From positions 1 through 64,000 of the forward strand of contig NZ_JPMI01000233.1 in assembly GCF_000733295.1 (NCBI RefSeq): 64,000 bases of DNA. The letters run 5' to 3'. A program made the position numbers and the translations under genes. This DNA comes from Archangium violaceum Cb vi76 (lineage in GTDB: Bacteria; Myxococcota; Myxococcia; Myxococcales; Myxococcaceae). Positions 53,619-62,340 of the stretch are shown piece after piece (position 1 is the stretch's first letter; every line of letters starts with the position of its first letter). Below the pieces are notes generated by a model. That model did no database searches. It was not told where the DNA came from and saw only the letters and a program-made list of their open reading frames with translations.

Positions 53619-54551
53619 CTAGCAGGAGCCGCAGTCGGCCGCGCAGCTCTTGGCGGTGGTGCCGGTGCCGCAGCTCTCCGTGGCCTGGCACACGCCGTCG
53701 CCGCAGGTATAGAAGTCCGAGGGCTTCATGCGCGTGGTGATGGGCCGGTAGGTGACACCGTTGTAGGTGCACGAGGTGTAGAAGGTGTTGGTCCCGTCCC
53801 GGGTGCAGTAGTTGGAGCAGCTGCCCACGTACGTCATGGGCGTGCATTGCGAGGCATTGGGCGAGCCGGCGAGGCCACACGCGCGCGGGCTGCTCTGGCT
53901 GCTCGTCAGGCTCAGGCCGTCGTTGCCGCCGTAGACGCCGGTGCTCCCGTCGAAGAGGTTGCCGAAGAAGCACGCCTCCTTGACGTTGTAGTCCGCCAGC
54001 TCCTGCGTCGTATAGGTGATGGTGTTGCCGGCCCCGTCCAGCCCCAGCAGGGAGATGGTGACGTTGATGCCGAACTTGTTGGCGTGCGCCGCCATGCAGC
54101 CGGACACCACCTGCAACTCCGCCGTGGTGGCCGCCGAGCCGCTCGCCCAGCCCGGAGCGAGTCCCAGCAGTCCATTCCACGTATAGGTGGTGCCCCCGCC
54201 CGTGTACGAGCGCGTCTGGCCCGAGGGAACCGCGCACGCCACCACGTACTTCATCACCTCGTTGCGCACCGTCGGGTCGCCCTGGAACCAGCTGTCGAAG
54301 CTGCTCGCCGCCAGCCCGTTGAGGCTCAGCCCGTTGAGGCTCAGGCCATTCAGGCTCAGCCCGTTGAGGCTCAGGCCATTCAGGCTCAGCCCGTTGCCCA
54401 CGATGATCTCCTGGGCCGTGCTCCCCCACTCCTCCTTCCCGCCCATCTCTTCTGGCAGCCCCTCCGCCGGTCCGCACCCCACGGCGCAGGTCAGCACCAC
54501 TGCCAGGAACTCCCAACCGTTGCGCCGAGACTCGAAGGTCTTCAACAGCAT
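53619..54551 (-). CDS. lipoprotein with NGLSL pentapeptide repeats
   Basis: 310 residues. Lipoprotein signal LAVVLTCAVGC. Five copies of NGLSL sit at about residues 53-80, encoded by the 15-bp tandem array at 54316-54390. A globular region follows with paired cysteines (VVACAVPSG, VVSGCMAAHANKFGINV, ACFFGNLFDG, CSNYC, FYTSCTYNG) and ends in YTCGDGVCQATESC, a CGDGxCxxxE motif common in secreted myxobacterial proteins. Predicted surface protein of unknown role. Repeat number could vary in frame. Confidence 0.8.
   Translation of the reverse strand: MLLKTFESRRNGWEFLAVVLTCAVGCGPAEGLPEEMGGKEEWGSTAQEIIVGNGLSLNGLSLNGLSLNGLSLNGLSLNGLAASSFDSWFQGDPTVRNEVMKYVVACAVPSGQTRSYTGGGTTYTWNGLLGLAPGWASGSAATTAELQVVSGCMAAHANKFGINVTISLLGLDGAGNTITYTTQELADYNVKEACFFGNLFDGSTGVYGGNDGLSLTSSQSSPRACGLAGSPNASQCTPMTYVGSCSNYCTRDGTNTFYTSCTYNGVTYRPITTRMKPSDFYTCGDGVCQATESCGTGTTAKSCAADCGSC
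54316..54396. repeat. 15-bp coding tandem repeat, five units
   Basis: Units alternate between CCGTTGAGGCTCAGC-like and CCATTCAGGCTCAGC-like forms at 54316, 54331, 54346, 54361 and 54376, with a partial sixth. The 15-bp period encodes NGLSL on the minus strand. Unit number changes would add or remove five residues without shifting frame. Confidence 0.9.
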
Positions 54552-54888
54552 GGTCCACCCCCCTGGGAACGGATGACGCGGGATATGTCGCTCTGCCTTT
54601 CACTCCCCCTCGTGGAGCCCTTCGGGATTCCAGCCCGACAAGCTGAACTCCACGCCATCAGTGTGACTACTGATATGGATGAAAGAAAGGTCAAACCCGT
54701 GAAAACCGTCTAGTCGGTCAAAATTGAGACACCTGAAACGTCGGTCATGGGCAACCGGCCCACCCGCGACGTCAGACAGTGAATGGCGTTTCACGTCCTG
54801 TCCGTGGACGCGCGAAGACGACGCGAGGCGCGAGGCCTCACGCCGTCTGGGATTGAGAGAGGGGAAGGGGAGTTGCTACCGGCCCGCG
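54552..54888. other. intergenic region before NGLSL gene
   Basis: No gene is supported. A stretch at about 54640-54725 is AT-richer than its surroundings and probably holds the promoter of the NGLSL gene. The kinase gene ends at its right edge, read in the same direction. Confidence 0.5.
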
Positions 54889-56280
54889 TCAGCCGGCCAG
54901 CGGCAGGGAGCAGGCGCGCGCGGCCGAGGGGGTGACGCCGAAACCGCTCGCGTCACGCACCACCCAGCCAGCGATGTCCGCCAGGGGACCCCCGGTGATG
55001 TCGAGGCCCTCGGGGCCGCGCCGCGCATCCACCTGGCCCACGTGGACGCAGGCGTGGACGCTCACGCGCGTGCCGGCCGCGAGCTTCCGCGCGCGCTGGT
55101 GCAGCTCGCGCGCCTTCTCCAGCAGCTCCCGGGCATCCGCGTGCGAGGCCTCGTCGAGCGGGCACACGCCCAGCAGCGCCATGCCCGTCTGCACGGCGAG
55201 CACGAAGCCCGCGGCGCGCAGCTCCTGCTCCAGGCCGTCGAGCACCTCGGAGACGGCGGCATACGCGGCGTCATCCTCGGCGCCCTCCTCGAGCACCACC
55301 TCGGCGTGCAGGGCGAAGGCGCGCACGCTGCGGCCCTGCGCCGTCACCTTGCCCGGGCTCGCGGGGGCCACCGCCTCGCGCAGCGCGGCGCGGAAGGAGG
55401 CCACGTCCGGGAAGCGCCGCTCCGCCTCCTTCTCCAGGCAGCGCAGCACCACCGCGTCCACCGCGGGCGGCACGGGCACCTCGCTGCTCGGCCGCGGCGC
55501 CGGTGCCTCCAGGTGCATCCGCTCCACCTCCAGCCGGTCCTCGGACTGGAAGGGGTAGTGGCCCGTCAGCATCTGGTACAGCAGCACGCCCAGCGCGTAG
55601 ATGTCCGTGCCGGGCCCGATGTGGCCGCTGCGGAACTGCTCGGGCGACATGGCCTGCGAGGTGCCCAGCCGCTGGCCCGCCACCGTCAGCCCCTCCTGCC
55701 CCGGCTCCGGGTGGATGAACTTGGCGATGCCGAAGTCCAACAGCTTCACCACCGGTGACTCTCCCTCGGACACCACCGCCACGTTGCTCGCCTTGAGATC
55801 GCGGTGCACCACGCCCGCCTGGTGCGCCGCCTCCAGCGCCGCGCACACCGGCTCCAGGTACGCCAGCGCCCGCTCCGGCGACAGCCGCCCGCGCTCCTGC
55901 AACAACTGGCTGAGCGTGCGCCCCGGCAGCAGCTCCATCACGTAGTACGGGCTGCCGTCCTGCAGCATGCCGAAGTCGTACACGTCCACGATGTGCGGGT
56001 GGCGTATCTGGTTGACGACCCGCGCCTCGCGCACGAAGCGCTGCAGCATCTCGCCCTGATCCGTCAGGTGCGGATGCAGCACCTTCACCGCGGCGCGCCG
56101 GCCGAGGATCCGATGTTCAGCTTCGTACACCGCGCCATGACCGCCCGAGGCGAGCACCGCCTTGAGCATGTACTCACCGGCGAGGGCACCAGGAGCGAGC
56201 TGCACGCGGGCGGGCTGCTCGCGAGGCGGCGTCCGCTCGGTGCGGGGGAGGATGTGAAAAGTGCTATCCGTGTCCGCCAT
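54889..56280 (-). CDS. Ser/Thr protein kinase with cyclase-like C-terminal tail
   Basis: 463 residues. Kinase domain about 35-295: ASGGHGAVYEAEH, AAVKVL, HRDLKASNVAV, LDFGIAK, MSPEQF. The last 140 residues (ALHAEVVLEEGAEDD, LAVQTGMALLGVC, VSVHACVHVGQVDARRG, ITGGPLADIAGWV) resemble a class III cyclase homology fold without its metal aspartates, a degenerate domain seen after some bacterial kinases. No transmembrane helix, so it is cytoplasmic. ATG 56280 begins MADTDSTFH. Divergent from the FHA hybrid kinase gene. Confidence 0.88.
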   Translation of the reverse strand: MADTDSTFHILPRTERTPPREQPARVQLAPGALAGEYMLKAVLASGGHGAVYEAEHRILGRRAAVKVLHPHLTDQGEMLQRFVREARVVNQIRHPHIVDVYDFGMLQDGSPYYVMELLPGRTLSQLLQERGRLSPERALAYLEPVCAALEAAHQAGVVHRDLKASNVAVVSEGESPVVKLLDFGIAKFIHPEPGQEGLTVAGQRLGTSQAMSPEQFRSGHIGPGTDIYALGVLLYQMLTGHYPFQSEDRLEVERMHLEAPAPRPSSEVPVPPAVDAVVLRCLEKEAERRFPDVASFRAALREAVAPASPGKVTAQGRSVRAFALHAEVVLEEGAEDDAAYAAVSEVLDGLEQELRAAGFVLAVQTGMALLGVCPLDEASHADARELLEKARELHQRARKLAAGTRVSVHACVHVGQVDARRGPEGLDITGGPLADIAGWVVRDASGFGVTPSAARACSLPLAG

Positions 56281-56487
56281 TGCTTCAAGTTTACCACCCC
56301 TGGAAGAGGGCCTCCGGAGGGGGGCCCCCCTCTGTCGAGCGCACGGCACTTGGGTTACCCTCGTGGCACGAGGTGTCCACTGGTGGATGGATGGGCGCGC
56401 GAGACACCGGGAGGGTGAGGTGCCCCGGGCCCCGACTCTGCGGGATACTTTCTCGGCTGACGAAAAACTCCTGCCCCCGGGAAGAGC

Positions 56488-58797
56488 ATGGCCATGAAGA
56501 TGGTGGACGATCTCACGATGTGCGGAGGGCCCGCGAAGCCGCTCCAGTCCTCGGAGAGCGCGTGCCTCATCCTCACCAGCACGACGACGCCGGCGGCGAT
56601 CGGAAAGGTGTTCCGCATCGAGTCAGCGGAGCACGTGCTCGGACGGGGAGCGGACGCGGGATTCCAGATCAACGACCATGGTGTGTCGCGCCGGCACGCG
56701 CGCATCACCCGGGCGCCCGAGGGTGGCTTCCACCTGGCGGACCTGGGCTCCACCAACGGCACCTACCTCAATGGCGTCCGCATCGCGTCCGCCGAGCTGC
56801 ACGAGGGGGACCGGGTCCAGATTGGCACCGTCACGGTGCTGCGCTTCTCCATGCGCGAGCTGGTGGAGCAGGGCGAGGAGCAGCTGCGCCAGGCCCTGAG
56901 CGCGGCGCGCGTGGGCATCTGGGATTGGAACGCCGTCACGGGCGCGGTGACGTGGAGCGAGCAGGTGGACCGGCTGCTGAGCCTGCCGGTGGGCTCGCTG
57001 TCGGGGCGCCCCACGGACCTGTCCGAGGTGGTGCACCCGGGAGACTTGCAGCGCGTGCGCGAGGCGCTGGCCACGGCGCTCGCCCAGCGCGTCCACCTGG
57101 ACGTGGAGTGCCGCATCGAGCTGACGGGCGCGCGCGGCCGGTGGTTGTCCTGCAAGGGTGACGTGCTGTGCGACGAGACGGGCACCCCGGTGCGGATTAC
57201 CGGCACGGTGATGGACATCACCGAGCGCAAGGTGGCCGAGCAGGAGCTGCGCCGCCAGGCGCTCATCTTCGAGAGCCTGTGCGAGGGCGTGGTCGTCACG
57301 GACCGGGCCGGGCGCATCATCGACTGGAACGCGAGCGCGGAGAAGATGTTCGGCCGGGGCAAGGCCGAGGCGCTCGGGCAGACGCTCTTCTCGCTGCTGC
57401 ACCCGGGCGTGGAGGACAAGCGCACGGGCGAGGTGCTCGAGGCGCTGGAGCGCGACGGCCGGTGGACGGGGGAGATGGACTTCAAGCGGGCCGACGGCAC
57501 GCAGAGCTACTGCGAGTCCGTGGTGGCGCCGCTGCGGGACTCGGAGGGCCGGACCATCGCCCACATCATGGTCCACCGCGACACCACCGAGCGCCGCCTG
57601 CTCCAGTCGCGGCTGCAGATGGCGGACCGGCTGGCGTCGGTGGGCACGCTGGGCGCGGGCGTGGCGCACGAAATCAACAACCCGCTGGCCTACATGCTCG
57701 TCAACCTGCACCTCATCTCCGAGGGGTTGGAGCGGCTGCGGAGCTCGCCGGTGGCGGAGACGGTGGAGCCGCTGCACCAGGTCATCCGCGAGACGGTGGA
57801 GGGCGCCGAGCGCATCGCCTCCATCGTGAGGGATTTGAAGACGTTCGCCCGGGGTCAGCAGGAGGACCGGCTGGGACCGGTGGAGGTGAGCAAGGCGGTG
57901 GAGCTGGCGTGCAAGATGGCGGACAACGTCATCAAGCACCGCGCGCGGCTGGTGACACAGTTCGAGCCGGTGCCCTCGGTGCAGGGCAACGAGTCGAGGC
58001 TGTGCCAGGTGTTTCTCAACCTGCTGCTCAACGCGGCGCACGCCATTCCCGAGGGAGATGCGAGGGACCACGAGATTCGCGTCGTCATCCGCGAGAGCGG
58101 CTCGGGCGATGTGGTGGTGGAGGTGCGCGACACGGGCGTGGGCATGTCGCCGGAGGTGCAGGCGCGCATCTTCGATCCCTTCTTCACCACCAAGCCGGTG
58201 GGCGAGGGCACGGGGCTGGGGCTGTCCATCTGCCACGGCATCGTCGACTCCATGGGTGGACGCATCAGCGTGGAGAGCCAGCCGGGCAAGGGGAGTTCGT
58301 TCCGCGTGAGCCTGGGCGTGGCGGGTACGCCGGTCGAGGTGCGGGCCGAGCCCGCGCCGGTGCCCACCGCGGGCCGCGCGCGCATCCTGGTGGTGGACGA
58401 CGAGCCGTACGTGACGAGGGCGCTCCAGCGCTCGCTGTCGCCGGACCATGAGGTGGCCACCGTCAACGGTGCCCGGGCCGCGCTCAAGCTGATGGACCAG
58501 GGCAGCCGCTTCGATCTCATCCTCTGCGACGTGATGATGCCGGGGATGACGGGCATGGACCTGTACGCCGAGCTGAACCGCTCCTCGCCGGACCAGGCCC
58601 AGCGCGTGGTCTTCATGACGGGCGGGGCCTTCACGCCGAGGGCGCTGAGCTTCCTGCAGGAGGTGTCCAACCCGAAGCTCAGCAAGCCGTTGGATCTGCG
58701 CCAGTTGAGGGCGCTGGTGAGCCGCTCCGCGCAGTCTCCGGCCACGACGCCGGCACCGTCCTCGTCCGTGGCCGTGTTCCAGGGAGGCGCGAGATGA
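56488..58797 (+). CDS. FHA-PAS-PAS hybrid histidine kinase with receiver
   Basis: 769 residues. FHA domain about 40-115 (LGRGADAGFQINDHGVSRRH and LGSTNGTYLNG), PAS domains about 135-245 and 250-375 (with VMDITERKVAEQEL and VHRDTTERRLL PAC boxes), histidine kinase core with phosphoacceptor His in GAGVAHEINNPLAYM, N box FLNLLLNAAHAIPEG, G boxes VRDTGVGMS and GTGLGLS, then a receiver domain (ILVVDDEPYVTRAL, DVMMPGMTGMDLY) to about 750. No membrane helix. The FHA domain could read a phosphothreonine, perhaps from the kinase encoded next door. The stop overlaps the OPT transporter start by 4 bp. Confidence 0.92.
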   Translation: MAMKMVDDLTMCGGPAKPLQSSESACLILTSTTTPAAIGKVFRIESAEHVLGRGADAGFQINDHGVSRRHARITRAPEGGFHLADLGSTNGTYLNGVRIASAELHEGDRVQIGTVTVLRFSMRELVEQGEEQLRQALSAARVGIWDWNAVTGAVTWSEQVDRLLSLPVGSLSGRPTDLSEVVHPGDLQRVREALATALAQRVHLDVECRIELTGARGRWLSCKGDVLCDETGTPVRITGTVMDITERKVAEQELRRQALIFESLCEGVVVTDRAGRIIDWNASAEKMFGRGKAEALGQTLFSLLHPGVEDKRTGEVLEALERDGRWTGEMDFKRADGTQSYCESVVAPLRDSEGRTIAHIMVHRDTTERRLLQSRLQMADRLASVGTLGAGVAHEINNPLAYMLVNLHLISEGLERLRSSPVAETVEPLHQVIRETVEGAERIASIVRDLKTFARGQQEDRLGPVEVSKAVELACKMADNVIKHRARLVTQFEPVPSVQGNESRLCQVFLNLLLNAAHAIPEGDARDHEIRVVIRESGSGDVVVEVRDTGVGMSPEVQARIFDPFFTTKPVGEGTGLGLSICHGIVDSMGGRISVESQPGKGSSFRVSLGVAGTPVEVRAEPAPVPTAGRARILVVDDEPYVTRALQRSLSPDHEVATVNGARAALKLMDQGSRFDLILCDVMMPGMTGMDLYAELNRSSPDQAQRVVFMTGGAFTPRALSFLQEVSNPKLSKPLDLRQLRALVSRSAQSPATTPAPSSSVAVFQGGAR

Positions 58798-60608
58798 GTG
58801 AGCGGCAGTCCGGGAGCGCCGCGGCCGCCCCCGTGCTCGTCCTGGACGAGTCCTCGCCTCCCGCGCTCCACCCGGTGCCCGCCGTGGCGCCGGCTTCCAG
58901 TCCCCCCGAGTTGACGGCCCGTGCGCTGGTGGCCGGAGGGCTCATTGGCGCGGTGGTGGCCGTCACCAACGTGTACACGGGGCTGAAGACGGGCTTCTGG
59001 GAGTCGGGGTGCGTGTTGTCCTCGCTGCTCGCCTTCGGTGGCCTGTCGGCGATGGCCCGGCGTGGCCCGCCTGTCTCCCCGCTGGAGACGAACCTCTCCC
59101 AGACGGCCGCTGTCTCCGTGGGCGCGGTGCCCGCCACCGCGGGACTGCTGGGCGCGGTGCCCGCGCTCGCCATGTTGGGGACACAGCCGCCCGGCTGGGC
59201 CGTGGCACTGTGGGGCGTGGGCCTGGGGACGCTCGGGGTGTTGTTCGCCTTCGCGCTGCGCCGGCGCCTGCTCGAGGACGAGGCCCTGCCCTTTCCCACC
59301 GGCGCCGCCACCGCGCAGCTGATCTCCACGCTGCACTCCACCGGCTCGGCCTACGCGGCGCGTGTCCGGGGCCTGTGGGTGAGCGGCCTGGCCTCCATGG
59401 GGCTCACCTTCTCGCGGGATGCGTGGGGCCTCGTGCCCCAGGCCTCGCTGCTGCCCGGAACGATGACGGTGGGCGGGCTGAGCGCGAACAGCCTGATGCT
59501 GGGCATCGGCTGGAATCCGATGATGCTGGGCATCGGCGTGCTGGTGGGCCCGCAGGCGGGGCTGAGCATCCTGCTGGGCTCGGCGCTCGCGTGGGCGGGA
59601 CTGGCGCCCTGGCTGGTGAGCGAGGGAGTGGTGAAGAACGCTGAGTTCCCCACGCTCTCCGGGTGGCTGTTGTGGCCCGGCGTGGGGCTGATGGTGGGCG
59701 CGGCGGCCACGTCGCTCCTGTCCCAGGTGGGGGCCCTTCCTTCGGTGATGAGGGATTTGCGCAAGCTGGGCCAGGACGGGATGGGCTGGGAGTCCACGGC
59801 CGGCCGGTGGGTGGCGAGGGCGGTGCTCCCGGCCATCGTGCTCACCGGGGTGATGGCGTGGTTCGCCTTCCAGTTGAGCCCGCTGTACTTCCTGCTGGCG
59901 TTGCTGCTGACGTTCCCCCTGTGCGCGGTGTGTGCCCGGGCGACGGGCCAGACGGACATCGCGCCCATGAGTCCCGTGGGACAGCTCGCGCAGGTGGGCT
60001 TTGGTCTGGGCGTGCCGGGCCATCCCGGCCTCAACGTCGCGGCCGGTGGCGTGGTGTCGGGCGCCGCGTCGCATACCAGCGGCAGCCTGTGGTCGCTCCA
60101 GGCCGGGCGCCTGCTGGGGGCCAGCGCCTCGCGCCAGTTGCTCGTCCAGCTCCCGGGGGTGCTGCTGGGCGCCGCCGTGGCCATCCCCACGTACGCGTTG
60201 CTGGTGTCCGCGCACGGGCTGGGCTCCGAGACGCTGCCCATGCCCACGGCGCAGCAATTCAAGGCCGTGGCGGAGCTGGCCTCGAAGGGGCTGGGAGAGC
60301 TGCCCCAGTCCTCCGCGCTGGCCACGGGCCTGGGCTTCCTCGCGGGCGTGCTGTTGTCGGTGGGCGCGCGCGGGCGGCTGGCGAAGTGGCTGCCCTCGGC
60401 GGCGGCCATGGGCATCGGCTTCGTCGTGCCGGCCTACTACGCGGTGACGCTGTGCCTCGGGGCCCTGCTGGCCGCCGGGGTGGCCCGTTTCCGTCCCTCG
60501 GCCACGCAGACGGTGCAGTCGGCGGGGGCAGGCGCCATCATCGGCGAGTCCCTCCTGAGCGTCCTCATCGCGGCGCTCATCGCCGCCGGTCTCATCCACC
60601 CAGGGTGA
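58794..60608 (+). CDS. OPT family oligopeptide transporter
   Basis: 604 residues, about 14-16 membrane helices. OPT signatures: VVAVTNVYTGLKTGFW near residue 60 and NLSQTAAVSVGAVPATAG near 105. A proline-rich N terminus of about 40 residues precedes the first helix. OPT proteins import oligopeptides or metal chelates with protons. ATGA coupling to the histidine kinase suggests the transporter is either controlled by it or senses for it. Confidence 0.88.
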   Translation: MSERQSGSAAAAPVLVLDESSPPALHPVPAVAPASSPPELTARALVAGGLIGAVVAVTNVYTGLKTGFWESGCVLSSLLAFGGLSAMARRGPPVSPLETNLSQTAAVSVGAVPATAGLLGAVPALAMLGTQPPGWAVALWGVGLGTLGVLFAFALRRRLLEDEALPFPTGAATAQLISTLHSTGSAYAARVRGLWVSGLASMGLTFSRDAWGLVPQASLLPGTMTVGGLSANSLMLGIGWNPMMLGIGVLVGPQAGLSILLGSALAWAGLAPWLVSEGVVKNAEFPTLSGWLLWPGVGLMVGAAATSLLSQVGALPSVMRDLRKLGQDGMGWESTAGRWVARAVLPAIVLTGVMAWFAFQLSPLYFLLALLLTFPLCAVCARATGQTDIAPMSPVGQLAQVGFGLGVPGHPGLNVAAGGVVSGAASHTSGSLWSLQAGRLLGASASRQLLVQLPGVLLGAAVAIPTYALLVSAHGLGSETLPMPTAQQFKAVAELASKGLGELPQSSALATGLGFLAGVLLSVGARGRLAKWLPSAAAMGIGFVVPAYYAVTLCLGALLAAGVARFRPSATQTVQSAGAGAIIGESLLSVLIAALIAAGLIHPG

Positions 60609-60615
60609 GCGCGGC

Positions 60616-62253
60616 TCAGGGCTGGGCGTCCTCCACCACGGGCCGCGCGGAGGGCGCCGCCGCGCACGCGTAGCGCCACCGGTTCGACTTGCGTGCGTAC
60701 ACGCCTCCCACGCCAGGGCTGCACTCCACCAACAGGCGCGTCCCCATCTCCTTCTGGTGGGAGACGGTGTACTCGGTGCTCGTCTGGAAGGTGCCGGCGA
60801 TTCTCAGCCCGGACTTGTCGTCGGGTTGGATGGCGGCCCAGCCCTTGGTCCACTCGAGGAAGCGCGGCGGGTGCTGGGTGAGCCAGGCCTGCGCATCCTC
60901 CTCCAGCATCCGTGGCGTGTTGAGGCCGAGCAGGTCCACCACGAAGGCGTTGCCGAAGAAGCGCGAGGCGCCCGCGTCGAGCACCCACACCACGTCCCCG
61001 GGCGAGGCGTGCGAGAGGAAGAGGCCCTCCTGCACCTGCAGGTCGTCGATGTTGTGCGCGTCGTTCTCGAGCCGCGCCAGGCGGGGCGCCAGCCCCGTGG
61101 CCATCATGAGGGGCAGCACCGCCACGGCCAGCGCGGGGAGCCGGGGGCCGTGGCTCGCCAGCCGCCGCTCCAGCCACCCGCCCAGCAGCACGGGCAGGGC
61201 CGCCAGGAGGAAGGGCAGGGCGGGCAGCACGTAGCGCTGCGCATAGAAGCTCTCCACCTGGCCCAGTCGCCCCAGCGCCATCGAGACGGAGCAGAACGCC
61301 AGCCCCACGGCCACGAGCCCGGCCGCCAGGCGCTCCGTGCTGCTCGCGGACTGGCGGCGCCATACGGTCAGCAGCGCCAGCGCCACCAGCACCAGCAGCA
61401 CGGGCCCGGGCCAGGACACCTCCGGCAGCAGCTCGGTGTAGCCCACCCGGTGCGAGTGGAACAGGGCCGGGAGCAGCGGAGCGCGGGAGGAGGTGACCTT
61501 GGCGTAGAACGTCGCCGGCAGTGGCCTGCCGGAGGCATACAGGTTCCACGCGGCCCACGCGCCGCCGCCGAGCACGAGCCCCACCGCCGCCTCGAGCCAG
61601 CGCCTCACGACGGGCCTCCACCCGGGCTGGGGGCGCACCACGAGCGGCAGGAGCACCAGGAAGACGCCCACCTCGGGGCGGGCGAGCGGACCGAGCGCGC
61701 CACACAGCGCGTACAGCCAGGGACGCTGAGCGCGCAGCACGAGCACGAAGCCCACCGCCGCGAGCGTGGCCAGCGGTACCTCCATGCCGGAAATGCTGGC
61801 CCCCACCAGGTGCGGGCTCACCAGCACCACCAGGGCCGCGCTCAGGGCCTGGAGCCGGCCCGCGCCCCGCAGCACCGCGTACAGGCCGGCCGCGGTGAGC
61901 GCATGCAGCAGGAAGCCCAGCAGCTTGGTGACGAGCACCGCCCGCCCCACGCTCGCCTCGCCGAGGTGCGCCACCGACACCACGAAGGCCCACAGGGGGG
62001 ACGTCTCCCCGGTGGCCGGCACGCCGGGGTTGTAGCTGAGCCAATCCCCCCGGGCCACGCTGCGCGCGTAGACGGCGTGGATCCACGCGTCATCGAGCGG
62101 AAAGCCCCGTGCCCGCCAGTACTCGGGCGCGAGGGCGAAGGTGAGCGCCAGCACCGCCACCCCACAGCCCACGCCCACCAGCCAGCCAAGGCGCCTTTCC
62201 GGAGTCGTGGAGGCGGGGACGGAAGGACTCGGGGCGGAGGGGTCGCTGCTCAT
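60616..62253 (-). CDS. GT-C fold membrane glycosyltransferase
   Basis: 545 residues. About ten membrane helices with GFPLDDAWIHAVYARS in the first outer loop, whose Asp pair is typical of the GT39/ArnT-like GT-C catalytic site. A hydrophilic C-terminal domain of about 130 residues (FFGNAFVVDLLGL, HPPRFLEWTKGW) follows outside the membrane. It would use a polyprenyl-linked sugar donor; the acceptor is unknown. Converges with the OPT gene. Confidence 0.8.
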   Translation of the reverse strand: MSSDPSAPSPSVPASTTPERRLGWLVGVGCGVAVLALTFALAPEYWRARGFPLDDAWIHAVYARSVARGDWLSYNPGVPATGETSPLWAFVVSVAHLGEASVGRAVLVTKLLGFLLHALTAAGLYAVLRGAGRLQALSAALVVLVSPHLVGASISGMEVPLATLAAVGFVLVLRAQRPWLYALCGALGPLARPEVGVFLVLLPLVVRPQPGWRPVVRRWLEAAVGLVLGGGAWAAWNLYASGRPLPATFYAKVTSSRAPLLPALFHSHRVGYTELLPEVSWPGPVLLVLVALALLTVWRRQSASSTERLAAGLVAVGLAFCSVSMALGRLGQVESFYAQRYVLPALPFLLAALPVLLGGWLERRLASHGPRLPALAVAVLPLMMATGLAPRLARLENDAHNIDDLQVQEGLFLSHASPGDVVWVLDAGASRFFGNAFVVDLLGLNTPRMLEEDAQAWLTQHPPRFLEWTKGWAAIQPDDKSGLRIAGTFQTSTEYTVSHQKEMGTRLLVECSPGVGGVYARKSNRWRYACAAAPSARPVVEDAQP

Positions 62254-62340
62254 GGCAAGGGCGCGACTCTACCTCACGGGACGTGGCCGGCACGGACCTT
62301 CCACCGGGCTTCCAGGCGAGCGCCCCGCCGGTGTCCGGCC

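Noticed and set aside
54316..54396. Tandem repeat resembling a CRISPR array
   Set aside because: Units of 15 bp without spacers, encoding NGLSL inside a gene; no cas genes.
53377..54603. Large minus frame across the NGLSL gene in another frame
   Set aside because: Arg/Gly/His composition; the lipoprotein frame has signal peptide and repeats.
54600..54794. 64-codon minus frame between the NGLSL and kinase genes
   Set aside because: No ribosome site, unremarkable composition and AT-richer promoter-like DNA; not supported as a gene.
57855..60599. 914-codon frame opposite the hybrid kinase and OPT genes
   Set aside because: Shadow composition and no family signal.
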